Shown in pieces: positions 1 through 9,300 of a stretch of 64,000 nucleotides of DNA. The notes beneath the pieces are model-generated. The model did no database searches. It was not told the DNA's origin and saw only the letters and a program-made list of their open reading frames with translations. Each line of letters begins with the position of its first letter. Position 1 is the first letter of the stretch. The DNA is from Salisapilia sapeloensis (Eukaryota > Oomycota > Peronosporomycetes > Peronosporales > Salisapiliaceae): contig JAADVB010000078.1 of assembly GCA_023334545.1 (NCBI GenBank), forward strand, positions 1 to 64,000. Reading direction: 5' to 3'. Both the position numbers and the translations under genes were made by a program.

Positions 1-123
1 AGCACGCAGCTCGTCCTGAGCTTTGGCGAGCGAGACAAGGCCAAGTCGGACGCCATCAAAGCCGCGCTCACAGACCTCCGGACGCAGCTACGCGCCGTCG
101 ACCAGCAGCTACAGACCTCTTGA
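1..123 (+). CDS. 3' end of an unidentified gene (truncated by window)
   Basis: An open frame runs from the first base of the window to a TGA at 121-123, encoding 40 residues. The tail is hydrophilic and helix-prone (it contains FGERDKAKSDAIKAAL and ends DQQLQTS). Codon choice is GC-rich at third positions, like the confirmed genes nearby, so I read it as a true C-terminus rather than chance. The 5' part lies outside the window and the family cannot be named from this fragment. Confidence 0.6.
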   Translation, partial: STQLVLSFGERDKAKSDAIKAALTDLRTQLRAVDQQLQTS

Positions 124-418
124 CTCCAATATACTTTCTATATGTCGGACGTTGGCGTTGGAAGGGCAGTTCGTATGTGGTATCCTGTCCATCGACAGCC
201 TACAACTCCCTGCCATGACGTACCGAACATACATCCCCATCCTCCTCCCTTCCATGACGCCAAGACATACCACTAACTATCCAGATAAAACAAGTACTCT
301 TTCCTGTCCATCCAGTTCCCTGTCGTCCTACCACCACCCTACGTCCGACTACATCTCCCTCTCCTTGTACTACCCGACATGACCTTCTACCTCTACCACT
401 TCCATTTCCAAAGCTACT
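124..418. other. Intergenic, no supported gene
   Basis: This stretch is pyrimidine-rich on the plus strand (many CTCC/TCCC/ACC runs). It contains short overlapping open frames on both strands with no recognisable protein features. It may hold the 3' UTR of the truncated upstream gene or 5' sequence of the doubtful serine-rich ORF that follows. Confidence 0.5.
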
Positions 419-1069
419 ATGCACCTCGACTGTCTACATCGAGTCCATCGACTTGCTTGTCATGTCCTGCAGTGGTGTCGAGTGAGCTTCTATCGTCTAG
501 GAGCACCGAGCACCGTCCATTCGAACTACGACGTCGGGTCGAGTGACAGCTTGAGGAGCAGCAGTCTGAGTCTGTCGTGTGACTCGCCAGTGTATGAGGA
601 AGCATGGCCGATCGAAGTGGTCGAGACTGCGGATACGGCTTCGATGACGAGGGAAGAGTCGAGCCTCTACGCCTCTTCCTTATCTTCCAACGACATCCAA
701 GACGACAGTCCTATCGCCTCGTTCCTGTCGACTCAGACGAGCTGGGGACTAGCAGAGTCGGGAGGACAGAGTCACCGACCTTCTGTATGGGAGCGATCGA
801 CCATGTCGTCTCCAGACGCGTCGCTAGGCTCCGTACCGCTTATGGCAGTAAACCACTTGGTGCAGGAGAATCGAAGGGAGAATGTGCTGTCTCCGTCTAT
901 ATCGTCCTACTCGCTCACGAACAGCTCGCCTCGACCGTCGGATTCGACGCTGACTGTATCGACTCATCCAAGGTCTTCGATCTCGAGACTCCTACTCTCC
1001 ATGTCATCCGACACATCTTCCATCCTACAGCTACCCTCCATCCTCCAGAGCAAAAGACCTACCAAGTAG
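419..1069 (+). CDS. Doubtful serine-rich ORF, 216 aa
   Basis: A single ATG-to-TAG frame encodes 216 residues. It is rich in Ser, Thr, Asp and Pro after about residue 45 (for example SSDSLRSSSLSLSCDSP) and has no membrane segment or recognised domain, so any product would be largely disordered. An overlapping frame of the same length (604-1254) weakens the case, but this frame has the more gene-like codons, and the other runs on into AT-rich sequence after 1070. It could also be the last exon of a spliced gene. No function is assigned. Confidence 0.35.
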   Translation: MHLDCLHRVHRLACHVLQWCRVSFYRLGAPSTVHSNYDVGSSDSLRSSSLSLSCDSPVYEEAWPIEVVETADTASMTREESSLYASSLSSNDIQDDSPIASFLSTQTSWGLAESGGQSHRPSVWERSTMSSPDASLGSVPLMAVNHLVQENRRENVLSPSISSYSLTNSSPRPSDSTLTVSTHPRSSISRLLLSMSSDTSSILQLPSILQSKRPTK

Positions 1070-1308
1070 CATCTTCTATCATTTATAATTTAGCAAGAAA
1101 CCCATTTGAAAGAGAGATAAGAGTTATCTTGAACTATCTTTTTATATGCTTACAAACATCAAGTGTAATTATTTACGAAATAACTTTTACCTTTCAAGAT
1201 CTAATAATAGCTTTATATACTTTAATCAAGATAAAATTAACATTTATAAATTAATTCCAACGAAGATATTGTATGTCTTCCACATGAATTCACCGACACT
1301 AATCCAAT
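1070..1308. other. AT-rich spacer and UCHL5 promoter region
   Basis: The sequence turns abruptly AT-rich after the TAG at 1069 (for example 1080-1260) and carries no credible gene. It presumably contains the promoter and 5' UTR of the UCHL5-like gene that starts at 1309. Confidence 0.5.
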
Positions 1309-2251
1309 ATGTCGAATTGGACGACGATTGAATCCGATCCAGGTACGCTACTTCCATCCCTCCACCCCACTCACAACTAAATCTCCCTCAGGTGTCTTCA
1401 CTGAACTCATAGAAGACTTGGGCGTCCGAGGCGTCCAAGTCGAAGAGCTCTATACGCTCGATCCAGAGCAATTCGCAGACCTCGGACAGGTCTTTGGCCT
1501 CGTATTCCTCTTCAAATATGACCCGGCTCTCCACAGCGATCAGACGTCCAGCGGTACCCCAGCTCCTGACGCCGACCTCTTTTTCGCGAAGCAAGTGATC
1601 AATAACGCGTGTGCGACCCAAGCCATTCTGTCGATCCTACTCAATCAGCCGCACCTAGAGCTCGGATCGACTCTATCCGAGTTCCGAGAGTTCACGAGCG
1701 ACTTTCCTCCAGAGCTCAAGGGCCTCGCCATTTCTAATAGCGACGCCATTCGTACTGCCCACAACTCGTTTGCGTCGCCTGAACCTTTCGTTATTGAGCA
1801 TCGTCAAGCCACGAAAGACGATGATGTATACCACTTTGCAGCGTATGTGCCTGCCAATGGACGCGTGTACGAGCTCGATGGACTGAGAGAGAGTCCGATC
1901 GACCTCGGGCCATCTACGTCCGACAAGTGGCTCGAGGTCGCGACTCCTGTGATCCAGCAGCAGATCGAAAAGTATGCTAGCTCCGAGATTCGATTCAATC
2001 TCCTTGCAGTCGTGAAGAACAAGGTGGACAGTATCCGACATGATCTGGACCATGCGTCCAACGAGATGGAACGGAACGAACTCAAGCTCCAATTAGCACG
2101 TGAAGAGCAGAAGCGTCAGGAGTGGCGAGATGAGAATAAGCGACGAAAGCACAACTACCTTCCGTTCGTCATTCAGCTCCTCAAGACACTTGCCAAACGA
2201 AAGGAACTGGACGGACTGATCCAGCAGCAGACACAGGCAACGCCTCAATAA
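1309..2251 (+). CDS. UCHL5: Ubiquitin C-terminal hydrolase UCHL5/UCH37
   Basis: Two exons (1309-1342 and 1392-2251) joined across a 49-nt intron encode 297 residues. The start gives MSNWTTIESDPGVFTEL, the typical UCH37 N-terminus. The peptidase C12 catalytic set is visible: Cys in NNACATQA, His in DDVYHFAAYVP and Asp in YELDGL. After the catalytic domain comes a charged helical segment and the C-terminal ULD-like tail (NYLPFVIQLLKTLAKRKELDGLI), which in the family binds Rpn13 or INO80G. Known role: deubiquitinase associated with the proteasome cap or the INO80 complex. It is convergent with the NEDD8-like gene, with 34 bp between the stop codons. Length and motifs are complete, so it should be active. 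Confidence 0.93.
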
Positions 2252-2285
2252 AAAGAAAATTGGTTCTTTTCTTTTTCTTAGAAGT

Positions 2286-2783
2286 CTACTGTCCCCCACG
2301 CAGTTGGAGGACCATGTGGATGGTGCCACCGGCGTCGACGTTGTAGTCCTGCAGCGTCTTGTCGTCGGCTCTAGGTTGTATGTTTAGCAAGTGCTACTGT
2401 CTCTAGACGTATGAAGGGTATACAATTGCTTGCCACTGTAGATGAGTCTATACGAAGCGTAAGAGAATAGAAGGAGAGGAAGGAGAGAGATTCATACCGG
2501 ATCTGGTCGACCTGGATGCCCTCCTTTTCCTGGAGAGCCTGCTTCACATGCAGGATCTACATGTCGATATGAGACGACTGGAAGGACACATCGAAGAGAA
2601 GAACATACCGTATTATCCGGCTCAAAATTGAACGTTTGCTGCGTCGAGCGTTAGTCTATCGTCCTGTTCAGCATCCATGCACACCATACCTTTCGCCCCG
2701 TCAGCGTCTACATTCCTCCACATGTTAATCTCCCACTAGCCATAAGATGTACGTGCAACTAGGACCTTGATCTGAATCTGCAT
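2286..2783 (-). CDS. NEDD8/ubiquitin-like modifier, six exons
   Basis: Splicing six very short exons (start 2783, stop 2286) gives a 77-residue beta-grasp modifier. It begins MQIQIKTLTGRK and ends LHVK...HMVLQLRGGQ, so one residue must be removed to expose Gly-Gly. In ubiquitin numbering, Lys6, Lys27, Lys33, Lys48, Ile44, His68 and Val70 are kept, while Lys11, Lys29 and Lys63 are absent. Residue 72, which separates ubiquitin (Arg) from NEDD8 (Ala), is Gln, and the segment before it (AGGTIHMVL) resembles NEDD8 (LGGSVLHLVL). I infer NEDD8/RUB rather than ubiquitin, but a divergent ubiquitin-like protein is possible. No single long ORF exists, so the gene is easy to miss. Confidence 0.8.
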
Positions 2784-2827
2784 GAGCTCTTCTTGGTCTT
2801 AGACTGGGTATTGTGTCAATTTCCAAA

Positions 2828-3704
2828 ATGGGAGGCAAAGCTCCGTCAACTTTGTACAAAATGTTTTCCCTCTTCTATGGACTATGGACGTATCTGTTCC
2901 ATCAAGCTGAGCTCCATCTACTCATCGTCGGACTCGATGATGCTGGCAAGACAGTACACCCCTCTACTCTCTACTAGTATGGTACGATATAAAGGAGGTG
3001 CAAGTAGACGCTGTTGGAGCAATTGAAAGAGCTCTTTGGGAACAAGCGTGGCATCCCGTTGGACAAGATCCCGCCAACCGTCGGACTTAACAGTACTTTT
3101 CTATACATAAACACTAGATGTCCGACCTCACGCGCCTCTAGTCGCCAAGGTGCATGTCCAGAGGTCTCGTGTCATCTTCTGGGACCTCGGCGGCCAAGAG
3201 CGTCTACGTGCGATCTGGGACAAGTACTATAGCGAAAGCCACGGTCTAGTCTTTGTCATTGACTCGGCCAATGCCAGTCGCTTTGAAGAAGCTAAAGAAA
3301 CCTTGCGTACGTCCTCTCTTCCTCCTATAAAAAGAAAAGAGTACAAAAGATAAATGCAGACCAAATGCTGTCGAACCAAGAGCTCCAGGACATTCCGCTC
3401 CTCGTCCTCGCTAACAAGATGGATCTAGACGTAGGTCGGTTTGCTATCGACTAGCCCAACTAGATACTAAAGCTCCATACAGGACGCCAAGGACATCAAG
3501 AGCATCACGTCCATGCTAGATACCTCGAGCCACTCTGGTCCGACGGCGAGTCTTCCGATCTGCGCACTCACAAAGTGATTTTCTAGCTACTTTGCTACCT
3601 CCTCCCATCTAACACACACTAGAGAAGGCGTGTCGACCGCCATCCAGTGGCTCGTGGACGCCGTCCAGACCTCCGATCGATACGTAAGGATGCAAAACAA
3701 GTAA
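2828..3704 (+). CDS. ARFRP1: ARF-related small GTPase, ARFRP1/Arl3 type
   Basis: Six exons (2828-2953, 3008-3092, 3142-3306, 3360-3430, 3483-3574, 3623-3704) encode 206 residues. GTPase motifs appear in order: P-loop GLDDAGKT, switch I with PPTVGLN, switch II WDLGGQERLR, NKMD for guanine recognition and a late CALT (G5). The N-terminus (MGGKAPSTLYKMFSLFYGLW) has Gly2, so N-myristoylation is formally possible, although ARFRP1 orthologues are usually N-acetylated. The wording around switch II and KYYSESHGLVFVID fits ARFRP1/yeast Arl3, a trans-Golgi GTPase that recruits Arl1 and golgins. It starts 44 bp from the divergent NEDD8-like gene and is convergent with the uS5m gene. Confidence 0.9.
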
Positions 3705-3731
3705 AGCCTTGGTCTACCATGGTATATTGTC

Positions 3732-4658
3732 TTAAAGCCGACGTTGCTTGGCCAGTTCACTCACCTCCACGAGACGCTGGCCCGTCCTTCGAGCAATCTC
3801 TTCCGCCGACTCGTGCTTGGTCAAGGCGTTGAACGTCGCCTTGATCACCGTGTACGGGTTCCGCTGGCCGTGACACTTGCTCACGACGTCCGAGATGCCG
3901 AAGCAGTCCAGCACACACGATACCGTGTCGCTCACCTTGAGACCCTTGCCTTCCGGCGACGGACGCAGGAAGAGCGTGCAGCTATTCCACTTGCCGTGCA
4001 CCTCGTGGAAGAGCGTACGGTTGTCGAAGCGGTCGACGAACGTAAAGTCCTTGATGGCGCGGCGGGTGGCACGCTCGATGGCTTCGGGGACAGACCCTGC
4101 CTTCCCGAGCGCATATCCGGCGCATCCACGCATGTTCCCCACGACGACCATGGCGCGGAAGCGAAGGATATTGCCCTGCGTCGTGGTCTTCTGGACCTTG
4201 TCGACGTGCACGATCTGACGCAAAAGACCCATGCGGTGGAGGTTGAGTTCTTCGTCATCAATCTCCGGAGAGAATTCCATGTCCTGCGCGTCTTCACGGA
4301 ACTCCTGGATGCCTTCCAGCACCCCTGCATCCGGTCGGACGTAGCCGAAGGGCGCGTCGTCGTCCTTGACCATGACCTCGTTCTTCTTGAACTCGTCCAA
4401 GATTCGACGTCGAGCTTCGCCCTTTACCTGCGGGGCGATGGCCTTGAATCGAGAGCGCTTGGCGGCTTCCGGCATCGTCTGGCGCTTGGGCATAATGTCC
4501 GGTCGGTGCTTGGTGATGATCGGGTCCTCCCGGTCCTCCTCATCGTCTCCGTCTCCGTCCTCAAAGTCGGAGAAGCAAGCGATGGGCTGCTGGAAGACAG
4601 ACGCACGAGGGATCGTCTGAGCAGCTCGGACGGAGCGAGTCGCAAAGCGCTGCAGCAT
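3732..4658 (-). CDS. MRPS5: Mitochondrial ribosomal protein uS5m
   Basis: An intronless frame of 308 residues. The N-terminus MLQRFATRSVRAAQTIPRAS is rich in Arg/Ser/Ala without acids, a typical mitochondrial targeting peptide. It is followed by an acidic linker (EDGDGDDEEDRED). The S5 N-terminal RNA-binding domain spans about 165-230 (ILRFRAMVVVGNMRGCAGYALGKA) and the S5 C-terminal domain about 240-300 (GISDVVSKCHGQRNPYTVIKATFNALT). Role: small subunit protein of the mitochondrial ribosome. It is convergent with ARFRP1 (27 bp gap). Plus-strand open frames over the same interval are shadows. Confidence 0.92.
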   Translation of the reverse strand: MLQRFATRSVRAAQTIPRASVFQQPIACFSDFEDGDGDDEEDREDPIITKHRPDIMPKRQTMPEAAKRSRFKAIAPQVKGEARRRILDEFKKNEVMVKDDDAPFGYVRPDAGVLEGIQEFREDAQDMEFSPEIDDEELNLHRMGLLRQIVHVDKVQKTTTQGNILRFRAMVVVGNMRGCAGYALGKAGSVPEAIERATRRAIKDFTFVDRFDNRTLFHEVHGKWNSCTLFLRPSPEGKGLKVSDTVSCVLDCFGISDVVSKCHGQRNPYTVIKATFNALTKHESAEEIARRTGQRLVEVSELAKQRRL

Positions 4659-5906
4659 CTCCGCTCGATTCGATTTTGGTTTCTTGTCGGCCAGGAAAAA
4701 TAGACTGGGGATATGTATGTCTTTTACAAGATGGAGGATCGGGAGATGGAGAAGCTACCGACGCTATTGGATGTCTATGGTGGTACATGCTATCCGCATA
4801 CTTGTCTGCCACTCCATCTGCTCTAGAGATATGTACATCCTTAGTCGTGTGTCCTACCAGCCCAAGTTGACACGGCAAGCAACACCATGTAGACAGTATA
4901 TTCGTGTTGCTTGGAGAAACATTCTACTCGTGCCTCTCGTATAAGAGCTTTGTCGGCTAGTCTACTGCTCCACACGACCCGCTGGCAATATAATCTCTTA
5001 AGATAAACTCCACAAGGCTGTGTCGGAAGAAGCATACGGGCGCATCGACTGCTTTATTTCCTACCAGTTTAACGGCTTCATCTAGATGACGCTTGATGAA
5101 ATTGAACTGATGAGTTTAGTCAGCTATCTAGGCCTGATGTTCAGCTTGAAACGAAAGCATCTAGGCCGTGCGTTAGGTTTCCAATGGCAAGCAGCAAAGC
5201 AAATTCGACCATTCTCAGCAAACGCGGAATAGCCCGATCCGATTATCGTTAATAGAGCTACGAAGCCTCAAGCCTCAATTATGCTGAATCGGTACTATGT
5301 ACGAACACAGCCAGTATGTGTTGTGTACTTGTTAAGTAGCTAAAGCTTTCTCATATCGATCCCGATAAAGACTACTTTGATACAAGCTTACCGGATACAA
5401 AGACCAAAAAATAGTATGGGTGGCTACTTCCAAAAAGTGCGTTTATACGTACATTTCTAGCTCAATAATTATCTATCATACTACAGCTAAAATTGATAAT
5501 TTAGTATGCTGAGAAAAAAGCTTGAGTATGTCCTTACACCTCACTAATTATATCGTTTACAGTCGACTATGCAGCTATATGTACTAGCATGCATATAATT
5601 TCTTACCTGTTTGGTAGGTTTGCCTCTTCGTTTCTTTCGTAACTTTCTCAGTTATCTTAGGCTTCTACGATAAAACAATCGACATAAATACCTTCTAGAT
5701 CAATTAGTTCATCAAGAGAATTTGGCATTTTACCACCGATTGTCAATAGAATAGAAACGAGCTTTTTAGTAAGTGGGGCTTTTTAATCATGCCCCTTTTT
5801 ATATTTTTATGTTATGCTTTATAGGTTTTTTTTTTAAATTTATGCTTGCGCTTGTGCTGATATATATCTATTAATAACAGAGCGCTTCTGACGTCCTGCC
5901 AGCAGC
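4659..5906. other. Left edge of gene desert, no supported gene
   Basis: About 1.25 kb between uS5m and the coiled-coil ORF. Composition drifts from gene-like to AT-rich, and open frames are short and broken. A 48-codon ATG frame near 5085-5231 lacks recognisable features. Near 5775-5800 a GGGGC...GCCCC pair followed by T runs could form a small hairpin. I see no tRNA, rRNA or intact transposon. Confidence 0.5.
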
Positions 5907-6311
5907 TTACAATTGACCTTCTGCCGAGTTCTCGGTCCGTTGTGTCATTTCGTCCTTCATCTTCTGGATGTCTTCTGCCATGTTGCACATACTCAATAAC
6001 TGAGTATGTTTGCGCGCGGCATCGACTTTTTTCTCTACGCTTGGTAAATCCTTTAATAGTTCTCTGGCGCGCCAAAGGCGTTTTACAATGTTCTGCTCAT
6101 CCTTCACTTCGGTTTTTAGACGCTGAAGAAAGGCAGCTAGAGCGCTGACATCTTCACGGATTGCCTTGTTGCCGCGCAAAATCTTCTTCTGTATGTCTTC
6201 CAGTTCTTTAAGCTTACCAAGCAGTCTATTATAATCTTTCTCGCAGAGATCCCAATATTTCTTGATCATCCCGTGTACTCTGACGGTACATTTGAGTGCC
6301 GCGATGACCAT
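5907..6311 (-). CDS. Coiled-coil protein of unknown function (possibly truncated)
   Basis: A 134-residue ATG frame dominated by heptad-like, Lys/Glu/Leu-rich sequence (DYNRLLGKLKELEDIQKKIL, VKDEQNIVKRLWRARELLKD, AEDIQKMKDEMTQR), so a helical coiled coil is predicted through most of its length. There is no signal peptide, membrane segment or recognised family domain. Codons use more A/T at third positions than the flanking genes. Immediately upstream (6312-6335) the frame stays open, and an acceptor-like TTTAATCTGCAG precedes it, so this could be the last exon of a gene whose 5' part is lost or distant. It could also be the surviving fragment of a kinase-type protein with an N-terminal coiled coil; that is speculation. 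Confidence 0.45.
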   Translation of the reverse strand: MVIAALKCTVRVHGMIKKYWDLCEKDYNRLLGKLKELEDIQKKILRGNKAIREDVSALAAFLQRLKTEVKDEQNIVKRLWRARELLKDLPSVEKKVDAARKHTQLLSMCNMAEDIQKMKDEMTQRTENSAEGQL

Positions 6312-9300
6312 TTTTCCGTATTGAGGCTGCAGATTAAAGTTAGAATTTATTAAACGTCATGTATAGTTCAAATAGTACTATGAGCATATCTGCTAATACT
6401 GTGACGACTTCCATGGCCAGTTTGACGATATGTTGGAGAATTGATAAATGAAGGCCACGCACTATGCCTGGACGAACGAGTGCTTTTCTTTGAAGCGAAG
6501 ACTGTGGAGTCTAACTGTTTTCTCCTGTCAACGTGACAGGTGGGTTGCGGGATCGTGAGATGCCTGTCCACGGGGGAAGATGTGTTGGAACTTTAATTGC
6601 CGAATTGCTTCAGCGGTATCTCGAACCCTTACTGAACGAGAGCGTCTGAAAACTATCTCAACTTCTTTTGTTAGTTTCAAGCTTCAAGAATATTAGACGA
6701 GTATGTGAATCAGCAGTCTTACGAAGTTTTCTTTAGACCTTTGAGTCATTTATGCACGTTTCCATTAGCTTGGGTGTCATTCAGTATGTAGAATGGCCGA
6801 AACTGCTCGTGACGGCATAAGCATCTCTATATCTGAGTTGTGCGGGAAAATCATCTCCTTCTTATGTAGATGGGTTTACCGATCGGAAACTACGATCAGG
6901 TTATAAGACTATCTCCATCATTGCGGCTATACCTACCGGAAGCCTATATTTGGCAGTCGAAAACTCATTTGACCTTGCAGCGATAGGGCCAGTTCAGGGC
7001 TGAAAGCTGCAGTCATAGTCCACTGCCAAATCCACAGACAAATTCGGCAGCGCAGATAGCCGTGGGGGCATGGATTAAAGCTACTAGTTGCTTTCCGGTG
7101 GCAGATACCAGCTTCAGGAGCTATGTCAAAGTCTCGACGTCTCTAATCATAAGTATAAATGAAGGTAAGATTGTAAGCTCAGTAGGACTGAGAGTGACCA
7201 GCACGAAGCTTTACATTTGTGGAAAGCGACATCAGCCTCAAAAATGAGGCAGTTTTATGCATTACCATTAAGCTCTTCAACAAAAGAGTATAGCTGTCGA
7301 GTAGCCACATCGGTGTGGCGCCATCTAAAACTGCTGCATTTATAAGTGGGCCGTTTTTGGGTTTATGGACAAGATAGGATAATCTCATCTGGGCGGACGT
7401 TCTAACATCTTTGGTCGTTTACACGCCGAGCCACGATATAAAATTCAATTTTGTTGTAGTCGTTGATATTTTATCTTTGACATACGTCTCAGGTTGTATG
7501 AAGGTTACTGAGATCATTGTCTCTGCAGAGGCGAAGGGTGCGAAAGTAAGAGAGATTGGTTCATCTTTGCAACATCTTGGTGCGGTTAGTAAGTACGAAT
7601 TTAACTTTTTTTAGCTTCAATATCTTATCAAATGCCCTAGGAGCAAACTCTTGATCGCCTGAGATGTCCAAATGATAATCCAAAGCTCATAATTCTTTCT
7701 TGGGTTCTCAGCAGCGATGGTGGAAACCGACAATCGATAACTACCGTGTTTAAATTCGGAGCTACCTCCAGAATCGTATATCGCCGCTTATGCGATTCTT
7801 AATAAAAATGTTCGGCCGAGACTGGTGTACAGGAAGAGTTGGTTATATCTATCGTTTACAATGAGGAAGCTAATAGTAAACGAGTCTGCATTGCGATCAT
7901 TGCAAAGCAAGCTCATACAATGGATGATATACACGCAAGAATACCAGCCACATACAATCTAGTTAGCTTCCTATATCTGTTTAAAGGAATGAGTTTGAGT
8001 AGTTCATCCTATCGATCGTTAAACTATTGACCAGGACTTGAGGTAGATGGATGGTAGCCAAATGGAATGCAAGTAGCTAAATGAGGTCAATGATTCAGGC
8101 TGAAGAGGTACTTTTGCGTGATTTAATTGCGAGCGAGAGAGTCATGATATGTAAAACTGCTTTGGCAGAGCACACCAGTAAGTTTCTTTAACAAGTCGAA
8201 TTGAGCTGGTTCGATCCATGGCATGGAGAGTGCGGTGTGTTGGCAGTTTTTTGGCAACGCCATAAAGCGTGCAACACATCTCATACAAGCAAAGTTTGTG
8301 TCTTCATGAACGGAACCAGCGTGACTCTATGCATCTGGAAGCATGCAGCAGTAGTAGAACTACATCCTATATTCGTCATGAATGTACATATCGAAAAACT
8401 ATATGAAATTGACGTTGGATACGGTAACTACGTTGCAGAACAATGTGAGAGGCTTCGAAGACGTTACCAGACTCATCGAGTTGTTAGAAAATAAACCTCT
8501 GTAGAACGTGAGATCAAGATATGCGCTGAGCAAGCTGATTGATAGTCAGAAGATTCATTATGTAGGGATAAAGCGGTAGACCAAATCGTAAGAGCAGTTT
8601 GCTATGGTATACCAGTTCAGGCTACTCACGTGATCGTGAGCGCACTACATGCTTGGCCCGTTTCATGGGTCTAAAGACAGCATAGTGTCTTATAGCGATG
8701 TCCAAGGCAAAGTCCTAAAATATCAATCGCTTCATCTTTAAAGCGTACACTAAGAAGGTCGGCATCTCTCATTCTTCATTCTTAGAGCAAATTTAAAGGC
8801 ATACAGATAACAAAGAAAGCAGCACTATCGTTAGTAGCTCGACATCTCGTTAGCGTTCATTTCATTGTTATAGGACTAGTCGAAAAGTCGAGAGAATGGA
8901 CTGAGATCGATGATGTTATTAGGCGAAAGAACTTTATAACGAAAGAGAAGGGTTTAGATTTGGTCTTGTCTCTGTGCGTTCTCACTTGGGAATTTGCCAG
9001 CAACCCATGGATTGTTCCCTCATTTATCTACTCCGAGCTACAACTTTCTAAGCAATACCCTCGGATTTCTAATGTTACCTACGTGATGGCGTTCAATCCT
9101 CTTTGAACTACAAATTAGAATAATAACTAGAACGTGCGGCTCAAGCAGCAAAATCATACACCCTTCCAAACCAAGGCGATGAGTCAAAGGGTAATCGAGA
9201 TTTCCTTATACAAGATCAGGTCCTACCGTCCAAACATCATGTTCGGCATCTAAAGCTACTGCGTTGCAGTATGAACAAACTAACCATTAAAATAGATGGG

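Noticed and set aside
604-1254. 216-codon frame overlapping the serine-rich ORF
   Set aside because: Its 3' third runs through AT-rich non-coding sequence and it has no protein-like features.
3744-4703. 319-codon plus-strand frame
   Set aside because: Exact antisense shadow of uS5m, caused by its GC-rich third positions.
8208-8217. GGTTCGATCC, a perfect tRNA B-box
   Set aside because: Flanking bases do not form a T-arm stem and no A-box or acceptor stem lies upstream at the right distance.
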